DNA of 64,000 nucleotides from an uncultured Lachnospiraceae bacterium (GCA_902779575.1 CACZBW010000003.1:186001-250000), one strand, 5' to 3'; positions 26,273 through 33,844 are shown, counted from the stretch's first letter. The notes: generated from the sequence alone by a model not told the origin. Numbers and translations are program-made.

Positions 26273-27172
26273 TCATGATTCCTCCCTCTTAAACGTACCG
26301 GTCGCAATCAGCTGTACAACATTGATGGCCAGGGCGATCACCATGAGAACCATACCGACCGCGCAGGCGTATCCCAGGTCATTCTTCTCGATACCTCTCT
26401 TATAAAGGTATCCGACGATTGTCAGACCGATGTTCTTCGGCGAAGAGTTGCCGTTCCACAGCATGAAGCTCTCAAGGAACATGGACAGACCCGCGTATAC
26501 GGAGATTGTGATAACATAGATGGTTGTCGGCTTGATCAGGGGCAGGGTCAGATACCAGAATTTCTGTCTTGCGTTGGCTCCGTCAATATCTGCCGATTCG
26601 TAGATGGAATTGTCGATGGCTTTCAGGCCGGAGACGAAATAAAGCATGTTGACGCCGGTCCATCTCCACATACAGAGAAGCAGAAGCGCGATCCAGGCCG
26701 TCCATTTTGTCTTCAGCCAGGCGATCGGCGTATGTCCGAGGGCAATCATCAGCTGGTTCATCTGGCTTCCGTCAGATTCAGAGAACATCATACGGAAAAG
26801 CATACCGGAGATAACCACGGAAGTAAGCGCCGGAATGTACATGATGACCTTCCATACGCCCTTGGCCTTTGTCAGGCGGCTTTCCATCATAACGGCCAGC
26901 ACCAGCGGGATCGGAATCATCAGAAGCAGCGTCAGGGCCATATACTCCACGCTGTTCAGAACCGCGGTCCGGAAGAATTTATCATTGGCAAGCTTTACAT
27001 AATGGGAGGTTCCTACGAAGGTCCTGTTCCCGAAACTGATGTCCTGGAAGCTCATGACGATGCCGCTGATCAGCGGATAAGCCCAGAAAATCAGAAGGCT
27101 CAGTACAAATGGCAGCACGAATACAAAGGGCGCCACCTTCTGAGAATAAAAGAGCTTTTTAAACTTTTGCAT
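26273..27172 (-). CDS. Carbohydrate ABC permease, MalF-type
   Basis: 299 residues, six hydrophobic helices, with the EAA-type loop SIYESADIDGANARQKFWYLTLPLIKP. First permease of the CUT1 importer, acting with the binding protein encoded upstream and the MalG-type partner downstream. Start is ATG 27172 behind AAGGAGAAC. It is separated from the binding-protein gene by 248 bp that include a strong hairpin, so it is probably expressed less than the binding protein. Confidence 0.9.
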   Translation of the reverse strand: MQKFKKLFYSQKVAPFVFVLPFVLSLLIFWAYPLISGIVMSFQDISFGNRTFVGTSHYVKLANDKFFRTAVLNSVEYMALTLLLMIPIPLVLAVMMESRLTKAKGVWKVIMYIPALTSVVISGMLFRMMFSESDGSQMNQLMIALGHTPIAWLKTKWTAWIALLLLCMWRWTGVNMLYFVSGLKAIDNSIYESADIDGANARQKFWYLTLPLIKPTTIYVITISVYAGLSMFLESFMLWNGNSSPKNIGLTIVGYLYKRGIEKNDLGYACAVGMVLMVIALAINVVQLIATGTFKREES

Positions 27173-27284
27173 AACAAATGTTCTCCTTCATTTTCCGGAA
27201 TAACTGTCTGCTGAAACTTTTAAAATATCTGGTACCGGAAGCTTCGCAGAAAGTGGATCCGGTAACTTCTCTGCCGTTTTCCGG

Positions 27285-27318
27285 AAAAAGGAGCCTGGGA
27301 ATGCTATTCCCAGGCTCC
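27285..27318 (-). terminator. Strong hairpin terminator between binding protein and permeases
   Basis: GGAGCCTGGGAAT and ATTCCCAGGCTCC (27290-27302 and 27306-27318) form a 13-bp stem with a three-base loop. On the leftward strand it is followed by TTTTT. Partial termination here would make the binding protein more abundant than the permeases. Confidence 0.85.
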
Positions 27319-27420
27319 CCCTCATCCATCCATCATTCGGTTTTCTCTCAGGAGAAACCAGAAGGCTCCGTTTCTCCCGTACAAGTCATCCTGCGTGGCT
27401 GCAGAACGGATCTTTCCGGA

Positions 27421-28761
27421 TTACATCAGCTCCATCTCAAGATATTCCTGGCACTCTGCCAGTGCCTCGTCGATATCCATGCCGTCCTCGAAGACCTCAT
27501 TCAGAGTCGTGGTGCACATATAATCATTCAGAGTCGGAGAAACTTTGGTGGAGTAGATCGTTCCGATCGCGTCGTCATTGGCAATCTGCTGAAGAACCTC
27601 ATAAGGCTTGCAGCGGAAGAAGGTGTTGTACTGATTGCTCTCGTCAAACGCAAACTCATCATCGAACCAAAGTGCGGAATTGCAGACGTCAAATCCAAGA
27701 ACGCTCCAGATGTAGGACTCGCCTTCCTTGGAAAGCTTCGCCCATGCCAGGAACTCAGCCGCAAGAGCCGGATCCGCGCTCTGCTCTGTAACGACCGTAC
27801 CGGTTCCGCCGATACCTACGGAGTACTTCTGGCCTTCCTCAAATACCGGGATCGTGGTGATGTCGTACTTGCCTTCCATCTCCGGCATATAGTTTGTGAA
27901 GCGGCTCATGTACCACATTGCCTTCGGGAAGGAAGCAACCTTGCCCTCGGAAACGTTCTTGAATCCGGCTTCAAGGTCGATGTGTCCGTCAGTGGAGATC
28001 ATGGCGATGCCGTCATCCAGCCACTGCTTCTGCATGGTCATCATCTTCTTTACGGAATCAAGCTCAACATTCGGTTCGCCGTCCGGGCCGCCGGTCCAGT
28101 CATCGCCGTACTCAGCCATGGCAATCCACATCCAGTCAACTCCGCCGGTATCAACGCTGGTCAGGAAAACTTCGCCGTTGGAAGCTTCTTTCAGCTGCTC
28201 GCCGAGCGCGGTGTAATCATCCCAGGTCTTGACTGACTTGTAATCCAGTCCGTAGCTCTCGAGCAGTTCCGCGTTCCAGTACATAACGGAAGCGCCTACG
28301 TGAGTCGGAACACCGATGCGGGTTCCGTCAGCCTTGGAATAGACATCCAGACGGGAGGTTACGCAGTCTGCCTCATACGGAGCCAGTGCATCGTTCAGGG
28401 CATAGAGCGGTGTGTCGTCGCCTGTGTAGTTCGGGAACTGTCCGATCTCAACGTCGCACATATCCGGAGCGCCGCTGCCTGCCTGCAGGGACATCATCAG
28501 CTTGTTATGCATATCCGAATACGGATAGGTGCTGAAGGTAACATTCAGCTGCTTGTCCGGATTCTGCTCGTTCCACAGTTCGACCATCTTTCCGTAGAAC
28601 TCGTTGTGAGCGTCCACGAATGACCACATCTCAAAATGGGTTCCGTCTTCCGGGCCTACAGTTGTGACTGCAGTTGCCTCGCCTTCTTCTGCCATCGCAG
28701 CGAAGGGCATCGCTGCCATAACAGCAGCAGCCATAGCGACACTAAGCCATGTCTTCTTCAT
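27421..28761 (-). CDS. CUT1 ABC solute-binding protein, probably for arabino-oligosaccharides
   Basis: 446 residues. A signal peptide (MKKTWLSVAMAAAVMAAMP...) ends in AMA before EEGEA; there is no lipobox cysteine, which is unusual for a binding protein of a Gram-positive cell. The mature part is a SBP_bac_1-type two-lobe protein (TFSTYPYSDMHNKLMMSLQAG; GKVASFPKAMWYMSRF). It is the first gene of the arabinan operon and gives that operon its transport specificity. ATG 28761 follows AGGAGGAAGAAGCAAG. The ligand is inferred from the GH43 and GH51 neighbours. Confidence 0.88.
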   Translation of the reverse strand: MKKTWLSVAMAAAVMAAMPFAAMAEEGEATAVTTVGPEDGTHFEMWSFVDAHNEFYGKMVELWNEQNPDKQLNVTFSTYPYSDMHNKLMMSLQAGSGAPDMCDVEIGQFPNYTGDDTPLYALNDALAPYEADCVTSRLDVYSKADGTRIGVPTHVGASVMYWNAELLESYGLDYKSVKTWDDYTALGEQLKEASNGEVFLTSVDTGGVDWMWIAMAEYGDDWTGGPDGEPNVELDSVKKMMTMQKQWLDDGIAMISTDGHIDLEAGFKNVSEGKVASFPKAMWYMSRFTNYMPEMEGKYDITTIPVFEEGQKYSVGIGGTGTVVTEQSADPALAAEFLAWAKLSKEGESYIWSVLGFDVCNSALWFDDEFAFDESNQYNTFFRCKPYEVLQQIANDDAIGTIYSTKVSPTLNDYMCTTTLNEVFEDGMDIDEALAECQEYLEMELM

Positions 28762-28864
28762 CTTGCTTCTTCCTCCTGATTTAGTGCTGTCCATACCGGA
28801 CAAGTGTTTACTGTCTCGCCTTAGAGTTACATCCGCCGCAGCAACGCGGCTTCTTTATGGCTAC

Positions 28865-28893
28865 ACTATATCCCTGTTCCCTTTTGATGTCAA
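28865..28893 (-). promoter_or_regulatory. Promoter of the arabinan operon
   Basis: Reading leftward, TTGACA (28888-28893) and TATAGT (28865-28870) are 17 bp apart: near consensus, so the operon is probably held down by a repressor. Confidence 0.75.
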
Positions 28894-28952
28894 TAGCGAT
28901 AGCCAAAATATTTTAGGTTTTTCTATACCATTAATTCACTTTCGAAAATTAT

Positions 28953-28980
28953 GCACAATTTTAATTGATTGTTTTTGTGC
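28953..28980. promoter_or_regulatory. GCACAA-N16-TTGTGC inverted repeat, candidate operator
   Basis: Perfect 6-bp arms (28953-28958 and 28975-28980) in the AT-rich part of the divergent region, 60-90 bp upstream of the operon promoter. A candidate site for one of the two winged-helix regulators; position is the only support. Confidence 0.35.
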
Positions 28981-29240
28981 AATATTTCCATATAAAAAAT
29001 AATGTTTTAATTTTGTCTAAAATCATCCTTTCTATTTTAAAATAATCATGTTAAGATAATGGCAGGCTTCAGCCTGTCTCACCGTCCCCGGAGAATCCTT
29101 CTCCCGGCAGCAGTATGTTTCCTGCGCTGATTGAAGTCAGGGCTGACGGTACAGGGACTTTCCCGCGAACAGGTGCATTGTCCGGATCCTGGCGGAAAGC
29201 AGACGCAGACCATTATAAAAGAGAAAACAGAGGCCATGAT

Positions 29241-30152
29241 ATGAGATATATCAGCAAGTTTGAAGAAGAGCTTGAAGTTTTCAGCGCACTCGGTTCAGAA
29301 GTGCGTGTAAGCATCCTGAACCTTCTTATAAAAAACGGAAGAATGAGCATGAATGACCTGGCGCAGGCTCTGGATCTATCCAACGGGGCCCTGACCCCGC
29401 ATATCCGAAAACTCGAAGGCTGCGGCCTGATCCGGGTCAATACAGACATTTCCCGGCATGGAAACCTGAAGATCTGTGAACCTCACCTTGAAAAGATCCT
29501 GTTCGTTTTTTCCGGAAACCAGCAGCAGCACAATGAATTCCGCTCCCACCTGCGGGTCGGCCAGTATTCTTCCTGCAGCGTATACCCTACCTGCGGCCTT
29601 TCCTCCGCAGATTCCCTGATCGGGGACGTCGACGACCCCAGGTATTTCACCCACTGGAAACACTATGAAGCGGATATTCTCTGGTTCACAAAAGGTTATG
29701 TGGAGTATATGATCCCCTGCGTCATCCCGCGGCATTCCCGGATTGAACAGATCTCCGTCTCCATGGAACTCAGTTCCGAAGCGCCCGGCAGCAATCCGCA
29801 CTGGCCGTCCGACCTCCACTTCTATCTGAACGGAACCCTGCTGGGAGTCTGGACCAGTCCCGGCGATTTTGCGGACGTCCCCGGACTGTTCACGCCGGAA
29901 TGGTGGTTCCCCAACTGGAACCAGTACGGCCTCATCAAAACGCTTGAGATCCGTTCGGACGGAACTTTTATGGATGATCTGAAGATTTCACCGGTCACAA
30001 TCGGGGAACTGAACGTTACGGGCAAAGCACCCATGTATCTGCGCATAGCGGTTCCGGACGCTGCCCGCCATATCGGAGGGCTGACCCTCTTCGGCCGGGA
30101 TTTCGGCAATTACAATCAGGATATCGAATTCCGGATCCTGTACAGTGTATAA
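29241..30152 (+). CDS. ArsR-type winged-helix regulator with a large C-terminal sensor domain (first of a tandem pair)
   Basis: 303 residues. Residues 1-80 form an ArsR-like winged helix (EVFSALGSEVRVSILNLL; SNGALTPHIRKLEGCGLI). Residues 100-303 are a beta-rich domain with motifs shared with the next gene: VGQYSS, PTCGL, DPRYF, ADILWFTKGYVEYMIP, SMELSS, TPEWW and FGRDFGNYNQDI. This domain lacks metal-site cysteines of ArsR type and could bind a carbohydrate, given the locus. ATG 29241 has GAGG upstream. The divergent position makes it a likely regulator of the arabinan operon. This domain combination is not one I can name beyond the HTH family. Confidence 0.75.
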   Translation: MRYISKFEEELEVFSALGSEVRVSILNLLIKNGRMSMNDLAQALDLSNGALTPHIRKLEGCGLIRVNTDISRHGNLKICEPHLEKILFVFSGNQQQHNEFRSHLRVGQYSSCSVYPTCGLSSADSLIGDVDDPRYFTHWKHYEADILWFTKGYVEYMIPCVIPRHSRIEQISVSMELSSEAPGSNPHWPSDLHFYLNGTLLGVWTSPGDFADVPGLFTPEWWFPNWNQYGLIKTLEIRSDGTFMDDLKISPVTIGELNVTGKAPMYLRIAVPDAARHIGGLTLFGRDFGNYNQDIEFRILYSV

Positions 30153-30165
30153 AAGGGAGACCGCT

Positions 30166-31098
30166 ATGATAAGAATCAATGGACTGACAGAAGGACTGGA
30201 GCTGTTCAAAACGCTCGGTTCGGAGGCGCGTATGCAGATCATCGAACTGCTCGCCAAAGAGGGGCCGATGAACCTGAATGAAATTGCGCAGGCCCTGAAT
30301 CTGACCAACGGGGCGCTTACCGGCCACGTCCGAAGGCTTGAAGAATGCGGGATCATCAAGGTAAAAGCTGAGCACACCGGCAGAGGCTTGCAGAAGATCT
30401 GCTCCCTTGGGGAAAACCAGATCCTCCTGAATATCCATCCCCAGATCGAGGAGCGCAGCAGCAAGGTGTACGAGACAGAACTGCAGATCGGCCATTACAG
30501 CAATTACGCGGTTCTCTCTCCCTGCGGACTGGCAGACAGCCTGCAGATGCTCGCGCAGGAAAATGATCCCAGGGTTTTCTCCTATCCGCAGCATCTGGAC
30601 GCGGAGATCCTCTGGTTCCATGACGGGTATATTGAATACCGGATCCCCAACCTGCTGCCGGAAAATCAGAGAATCGTGCAGCTTACCATCAGTCTGGAGA
30701 TGTCTTCGGCGGACCAGGGGGCAGCGGCGGAATCCGGTTCTCTTATTTCCTTCGCCCTGAACGATCAGCCTCTCTGCAGCTGGATCACGGAGCCTGAAAT
30801 CAATTCCCGGGGAATCTACACTCCTCTCTGGTGGAAAAACCATCAGTGCCAGCACGGTCATCTGAAGATGCTTGTCATCAACGAGATGGGGATTTTCATC
30901 GACGGCGTTAAAGCACAGGAACCCGGTACAGGCTGGACCTTCCTTGACAGCCATAACGAGATGAGGCTGCGCATTGAAACCCATCCTTTCGAAGGGCATG
31001 ACGGCGGCGTTGCCATATACGGCAGCAGCTTCGGCAACTACAAGCAGAACATCCAGGCCATCGTCCATTATGTGCCGGAAGATCTGTTCGCCGAATAA
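30166..31098 (+). CDS. ArsR-type winged-helix regulator with a large C-terminal sensor domain (second of a tandem pair)
   Basis: 310 residues, clearly a paralogue of the preceding protein along its whole length: the HTH part is FKTLGSEARMQIIELL and NGALTGHVRRLEECGII, and the C-terminal motifs are IGHYSN, PCGL, DPRVF, AEILWFHDGYIEYRIP, SLEMSS, TPLWW and YGSSFGNYKQNI. ATG 30166 has AAGGGAGA upstream and lies 13 bp after the stop of the first copy, so the two are translated from one message. They may form a heterodimer or read two ligands. Effector unknown. Confidence 0.75.
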   Translation: MIRINGLTEGLELFKTLGSEARMQIIELLAKEGPMNLNEIAQALNLTNGALTGHVRRLEECGIIKVKAEHTGRGLQKICSLGENQILLNIHPQIEERSSKVYETELQIGHYSNYAVLSPCGLADSLQMLAQENDPRVFSYPQHLDAEILWFHDGYIEYRIPNLLPENQRIVQLTISLEMSSADQGAAAESGSLISFALNDQPLCSWITEPEINSRGIYTPLWWKNHQCQHGHLKMLVINEMGIFIDGVKAQEPGTGWTFLDSHNEMRLRIETHPFEGHDGGVAIYGSSFGNYKQNIQAIVHYVPEDLFAE

Positions 31099-31110
31099 AC
31101 CCGGTCAGAT

Positions 31111-31140
31111 AAGAAAACCGGCCGGACAAAATCCGGCCGG
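31111..31140. terminator. Terminator between convergent regulator genes
   Basis: CCGGCCGGA (31118-31126) and TCCGGCCGG (31132-31140) form a 9-bp stem. On the leftward strand it is followed by TTTTCTT, serving the XRE gene. Confidence 0.75.
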
Positions 31141-31152
31141 GAGAAAACATAT

Positions 31153-31359
31153 TTAAAAATAAAAAAGATCCTCAAACTTTGTGTCAAGCGCAATGCACAG
31201 GATAAGCGCCAGCTTCGCTGTCGGATTAAACTGGCCGGTCTCGATGGAACTGATCGTATTCCTTGAAACTCCGACCAGTTCAGCCAGCTGTGCCTGCGAC
31301 AGCTTTTTCTCGCTGCGGACCTGTTTCAGCCTGTTTCTCAGAATCAGCTTATCGTCCAT
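31153..31359 (-). CDS. Small XRE-family (Cro/CI-type) regulator
   Basis: 68 residues, essentially only a helix-turn-helix domain: LKQVRSEKKLSQAQLAELVG, then VSRNTISSIETGQFNPT and the typical ending ALDTKFEDLFYF. Such proteins act as dimeric repressors of their own operon. It is the second gene of a two-gene unit, 4 bp after the DUF6442-type gene, and the promoter of that unit carries two CAAGTATACTTG dyads that are its likely sites. Confidence 0.88.
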   Translation of the reverse strand: MDDKLILRNRLKQVRSEKKLSQAQLAELVGVSRNTISSIETGQFNPTAKLALILCIALDTKFEDLFYF

Positions 31360-31363
31360 CCCG

Positions 31364-31684
31364 TCACCTCACCAGCTGAAGCACAAACATAACAAAGAAT
31401 GCCGCCGCAAGCGCGAGCTCCGCGATTCCAAATATAAGTTCATGCTTTTTATTAAGGCGCCTGTATTTCCCGAGCAGCATGGACCCGGCCATGGAAAGAT
31501 AAACCGCCCAGGTACCGTAATTAACCCTTCCTGCAAGAAAGCCTTCCAGCAGAATGACCGCCATGCAGACGATGCCTCCCACCGCGGTGGCCAGCTGCCC
31601 TGCCCTGGCGAAAGTGTCCGCCTCCATCTCATCTCTTTTTCTGTTTTCCTGTCTGCTTCTTTCCAGAATTTCTTCTTTATTCAC
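31364..31684 (-). CDS. Small three-helix membrane protein, DUF6442-like
   Basis: About 106 residues. A charged N-terminus (KEEILERSRQENRKRDEMEAD) is followed by three hydrophobic segments (around GQLATAVGGIVCMAVILLEG, the WAVYLSMAGSMLLG region, and the C-terminal ALAAAFFVMFVLQL). This is the layout of DUF6442 proteins found next to XRE regulators in Clostridia. GTG 31684, eleven bases after GGGAGG, is the best start; GTG 31696 overlaps that site. The partner XRE gene is 4 bp downstream. Function unknown; the pairing suggests a self-regulated membrane module. Confidence 0.7.
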   Translation of the reverse strand: MNKEEILERSRQENRKRDEMEADTFARAGQLATAVGGIVCMAVILLEGFLAGRVNYGTWAVYLSMAGSMLLGKYRRLNKKHELIFGIAELALAAAFFVMFVLQLVR

Positions 31685-31801
31685 AGCAGATTCCACCTCC
31701 CTTTCCTGCCTTCAGCATTTCATCCGGACCGCCGTGCAGCCGGCGCGGTCTGCTCTTCTTCCGCCGGGTTTTCCGCAAAAATCCCCGCTCTTCCTTATTG
31801 T

Positions 31802-31815
31802 CCAAGTATACTTGG
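31802..31815. promoter_or_regulatory. Operator dyad 1 (core CAAGTATACTTG)
   Basis: CCAAGTATACTTGG, a perfect 14-bp palindrome just downstream of the start expected from the -10 box at 31825-31830. It would block initiation by the XRE repressor encoded on this transcript. Confidence 0.65.
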
Positions 31816-31824
31816 CATAACAGC

Positions 31825-31853
31825 ATTATAATACTGCCAAGTATACTTGTCAA
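31825..31853 (-). promoter_or_regulatory. Consensus promoter of the DUF6442/XRE unit
   Basis: Reading leftward, TTGACA (31848-31853) and TATAAT (31825-31830) are exactly 17 bp apart, a perfect sigma-A promoter. The two dyads lie on its spacer and its start site. Confidence 0.85.
31837..31850. promoter_or_regulatory. Operator dyad 2 (core CAAGTATACTTG)
   Basis: The same 12-bp palindromic core as dyad 1, 35 bp away centre to centre, covering the spacer and the edge of the -35 box. Paired sites suggest cooperative binding. Confidence 0.65.
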
Positions 31854-31866
31854 TATGTTTTCTTCT

Positions 31867-33402
31867 TCACAGGCGGATGATCTTTGTCGCCGTTTTCTCC
31901 TGAAAACGGACGTCATGTTCTACCATCAGCATGGTCGGACAGAAGTCCAGAATCAGTTTCTCAATCTGCATTCTGGAAAATACATCGATATAATTCAGCG
32001 GTTCATCCCAGATGTAAAGATGGGCCGGAGTAACCAGACTTGCGGCAATCAGAACCTTTTTTTTCTGTCCCTCCGAGAAATCTCCCAGCTTTTTGACGAA
32101 CTGTTCCCGGCCGAGATCCAGCTGCCGCAGCACGGCAAGAAAAAGGCTCCTGTCCAGAGCGCGGGCTTCGCAGAAATCCGTCAGGGAACCTGACAAAAAA
32201 GAAGTGTCCTGGCTTACGAAGGATACAGTCAGTCCGGAAGGCACTTCCAGAATTCCTCTCTCAGAAAGTTCCATGGCCGGGTCATCCTCAGGCAGGAGGG
32301 CCAGCTTCCTGAGGACCGCTTTGAGCAGGCTGGATTTTCCGCAGCCGTTTTCCCCGGACAGGATAACCCTGTCCCCGCGCCTGACCTGAAAGCGCAGCCC
32401 TTCAAACAGGACACGCCCGGCCTTCTCATAGCACAGGGAGAGACCGTCGGCATTGACCAGAACTTCTTTATGGAAACGAAGCGGCATAAGCTTCAGATCC
32501 CTTACCTGCTCAATATCCTGAAGAAGACCTTCCTTCTCCTCAATCTCCCGGTCAAGCCTCCTTTCATAAGATTTTACCCTGGCCTGCATCTTTTTAGTCT
32601 TTGCCCCGATAAAGGACCTGGTGGAGATGCTTCTGTCATTTTCCTTAACCGGATCAAATCCGATCTTGGAGCGTTCGCTCTTGTCCGCCCAGCGGCTGCT
32701 TCTGTCCGCGGCAGTTTTCAGCTTCCCGATTTCCCTCAGGTGTTTCTCGTTCTCCGCGCGGGCAAATGCGTCCTTCCTCTCTTTGTTCTCCCACCAGGAT
32801 GAAAAATTCCCGGCCTGCACTTCCACCGTTTCCCGGTTCAGAACCAGCACATGGTCACAGACGGCGTCCAGCAGGTCCCTGTCATGGGAGACAAGAATAA
32901 AGCCCTTTTTCGCGGCCAGAAACGCCTTGACAATCTCCCTGCTTTCCTGATCCAGGTGATTGGTGGGTTCGTCAATCAGAAGGAATTCATTTCCCTCCGC
33001 AAAAAGTACGGCAAGCATGATCCTGGTCCGCTCTCCCTGGCTGAGCGTTCTGAAAGGCCGGTACAGGCACTCCGGGTCCATGCCGAGCAGGTTCATCTGA
33101 AGCAGGATCTGCCACTGTTCCGCTTCCGGTTTCCAGCTCCCGCGAAGGTCTTCCGCCGTCTTCTCCATGTCATCCCTGCTGGGGGAATAGGGGAAATAAT
33201 CGAAACGCGTGCCTGCCGTAATCGTTCCCCTGTACTCATAGTTTCCCATGAGCAGATTCAGGAGGGTCGTCTTGCCTTTCCCGTTTCTCCCGATCAGTCC
33301 CAGTTTCCAGTCTGTATCTATATGAAAAGAGATATCCTCAAGGACGGTATCCGCACTGCCGTCGTAGGAAAAAGTCAGCTTATTCACGCTGATCTGCGCC
33401 AT
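31867..33402 (-). CDS. ABC-F ATPase of the Lsa/Vga-like ribosomal protection group
   Basis: 511 residues with two ABC domains and no membrane helices. Domain 1 has Walker A GRNGKGKTT, signature LSQGERTR and Walker B FLLIDEPTNHLD. The inter-domain region (about 205-310) is basic and helical (ENEKHLREIGKLKTAADRSSRW). Domain 2 has GENGCGKSS, a signature close to FSEGQKKK, and LYIWDEPLNYIDVFSR, a phrase shared with Lsa proteins. Lsa-type proteins bind the ribosomal E site and displace lincosamides, streptogramins A and pleuromutilins. The resistance role is by homology. A leader with an upstream ORF and attenuator precedes it, as in drug-inducible ABC-F genes. Start is ATG 33402 behind GGGAGG. 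Confidence 0.85.
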   Translation of the reverse strand: MAQISVNKLTFSYDGSADTVLEDISFHIDTDWKLGLIGRNGKGKTTLLNLLMGNYEYRGTITAGTRFDYFPYSPSRDDMEKTAEDLRGSWKPEAEQWQILLQMNLLGMDPECLYRPFRTLSQGERTRIMLAVLFAEGNEFLLIDEPTNHLDQESREIVKAFLAAKKGFILVSHDRDLLDAVCDHVLVLNRETVEVQAGNFSSWWENKERKDAFARAENEKHLREIGKLKTAADRSSRWADKSERSKIGFDPVKENDRSISTRSFIGAKTKKMQARVKSYERRLDREIEEKEGLLQDIEQVRDLKLMPLRFHKEVLVNADGLSLCYEKAGRVLFEGLRFQVRRGDRVILSGENGCGKSSLLKAVLRKLALLPEDDPAMELSERGILEVPSGLTVSFVSQDTSFLSGSLTDFCEARALDRSLFLAVLRQLDLGREQFVKKLGDFSEGQKKKVLIAASLVTPAHLYIWDEPLNYIDVFSRMQIEKLILDFCPTMLMVEHDVRFQEKTATKIIRL

Positions 33403-33437
33403 ATGTTTTACCTCCCTCTATCCGGGACGGCCCCTCC

Positions 33438-33461
33438 GGACAGGGCAGCTTTTTCCTGTCC
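33438..33461 (-). promoter_or_regulatory. Second leader hairpin near the ABC-F ribosome site
   Basis: GGACAGG and CCTGTCC (33438-33444, 33455-33461) pair in the transcript 30-60 bases before the start codon. A further GCGATG/CATCGC hairpin lies at about 33468-33487. These may affect translation. Confidence 0.4.
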
Positions 33462-33490
33462 GCTTCCGCGATGACTGCATGCATCGCGCA

Positions 33491-33523
33491 CAAAAAAAAT
33501 CTGCTCTCCACCGAAAGCAGATT
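33491..33523 (-). terminator. Transcription attenuator in the ABC-F leader
   Basis: In the transcript, AAUCUGCU (33523-33516) and AGCAGAUU (33505-33498) form an 8-bp stem with a 10-base loop, followed by a run of eight U. It lies about 90 bases before the ABC-F start codon, so it would stop the message before the gene unless prevented. The stop codon of the upstream ORF lies in its 5' arm. Confidence 0.8.
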
Positions 33524-33641
33524 ATACGTATATCATGAAGACCGGTGTATGCCGGAACACCCACAGAACACTGCTGTGAGGGGTCTCAAATGAATACGGA
33601 TAACCTGATCCGGCATACACAAACAGACCCTTAAGGGCCAT
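33522..33641 (-). CDS. Upstream ORF (leader peptide, 39 codons) of the ABC-F gene
   Basis: ATG 33641 has AGGATTGG just upstream; the frame runs 39 codons (start MALKGLFVYAGSGY, end FRHTPVFMIYV) to TAA at 33524-33522. The peptide has no recognisable domain. Its value is positional: it overlaps both arms of a 12-bp long-range stem, and its stop codon lies within the 5' arm of the attenuator. A ribosome held near the end of this ORF by an antibiotic would keep the terminator from folding. This is inferred from known ABC-F and erm leaders; translation of this frame is not shown. Confidence 0.55.
   Translation of the reverse strand: MALKGLFVYAGSGYPYSFETPHSSVLWVFRHTPVFMIYV
33545..33620 (-). promoter_or_regulatory. 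Long-range 12-bp stem in the ABC-F leader
   Basis: GTGTATGCCGGA and TCCGGCATACAC (33545-33556 and 33609-33620) are perfectly complementary across about 52 bases. Both arms lie inside the upstream ORF (about codons 8-11 and 29-32), so translating ribosomes would open the stem. Confidence 0.65.
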
Positions 33642-33732
33642 CCAATCCTGTCTGTATCCGCCAAATCAAATTATCTGTTCTTCAATCCCTTCACCTTACA
33701 CACTTCCGTGAGCCTTCTCTTATTTTTCAGAG

Positions 33733-33761
33733 ATTATAACATCCTGTCCCGTGCCCGTCAA
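33733..33761 (-). promoter_or_regulatory. Promoter of the ABC-F transcript
   Basis: Reading leftward, TTGACG (33756-33761) and TATAAT (33733-33738) are 17 bp apart. The start would fall near 33726, giving a leader of about 325 bases. Confidence 0.75.
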
Positions 33762-33772
33762 CGGGACAGGAT
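33741..33772. promoter_or_regulatory. 12-bp dyad over the ABC-F -35 region
   Basis: ATCCTGTCCCGT and ACGGGACAGGAT are perfect inverted repeats with an 8-bp gap. They cover the spacer and -35 box. A regulator binding here would control the promoter; no T-run marks it as a terminator. Confidence 0.5.
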
Positions 33773-33844
33773 GATCTTTGACAGCTTTCGCCGTTACTTT
33801 TCATTGTCAGACGAAAGCTGCAAAGCAGAAACCTTCCCCACAAG

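Larger units (their letters stand above)
28762..29240. other. 479-bp divergent control region of the arabinan locus
   Basis: AT-rich compared with its surroundings. It holds the leftward operon promoter, the GCACAA/TTGTGC dyad, and the leader of the rightward winged-helix pair. I see no small gene with a credible ribosome site. Confidence 0.6.

Noticed and set aside
31677-31916. Leftward frame of about 79 codons over the XRE-unit promoter
   Set aside because: It spans the -35 and -10 boxes and both operators, so its start would lie upstream of the promoter.
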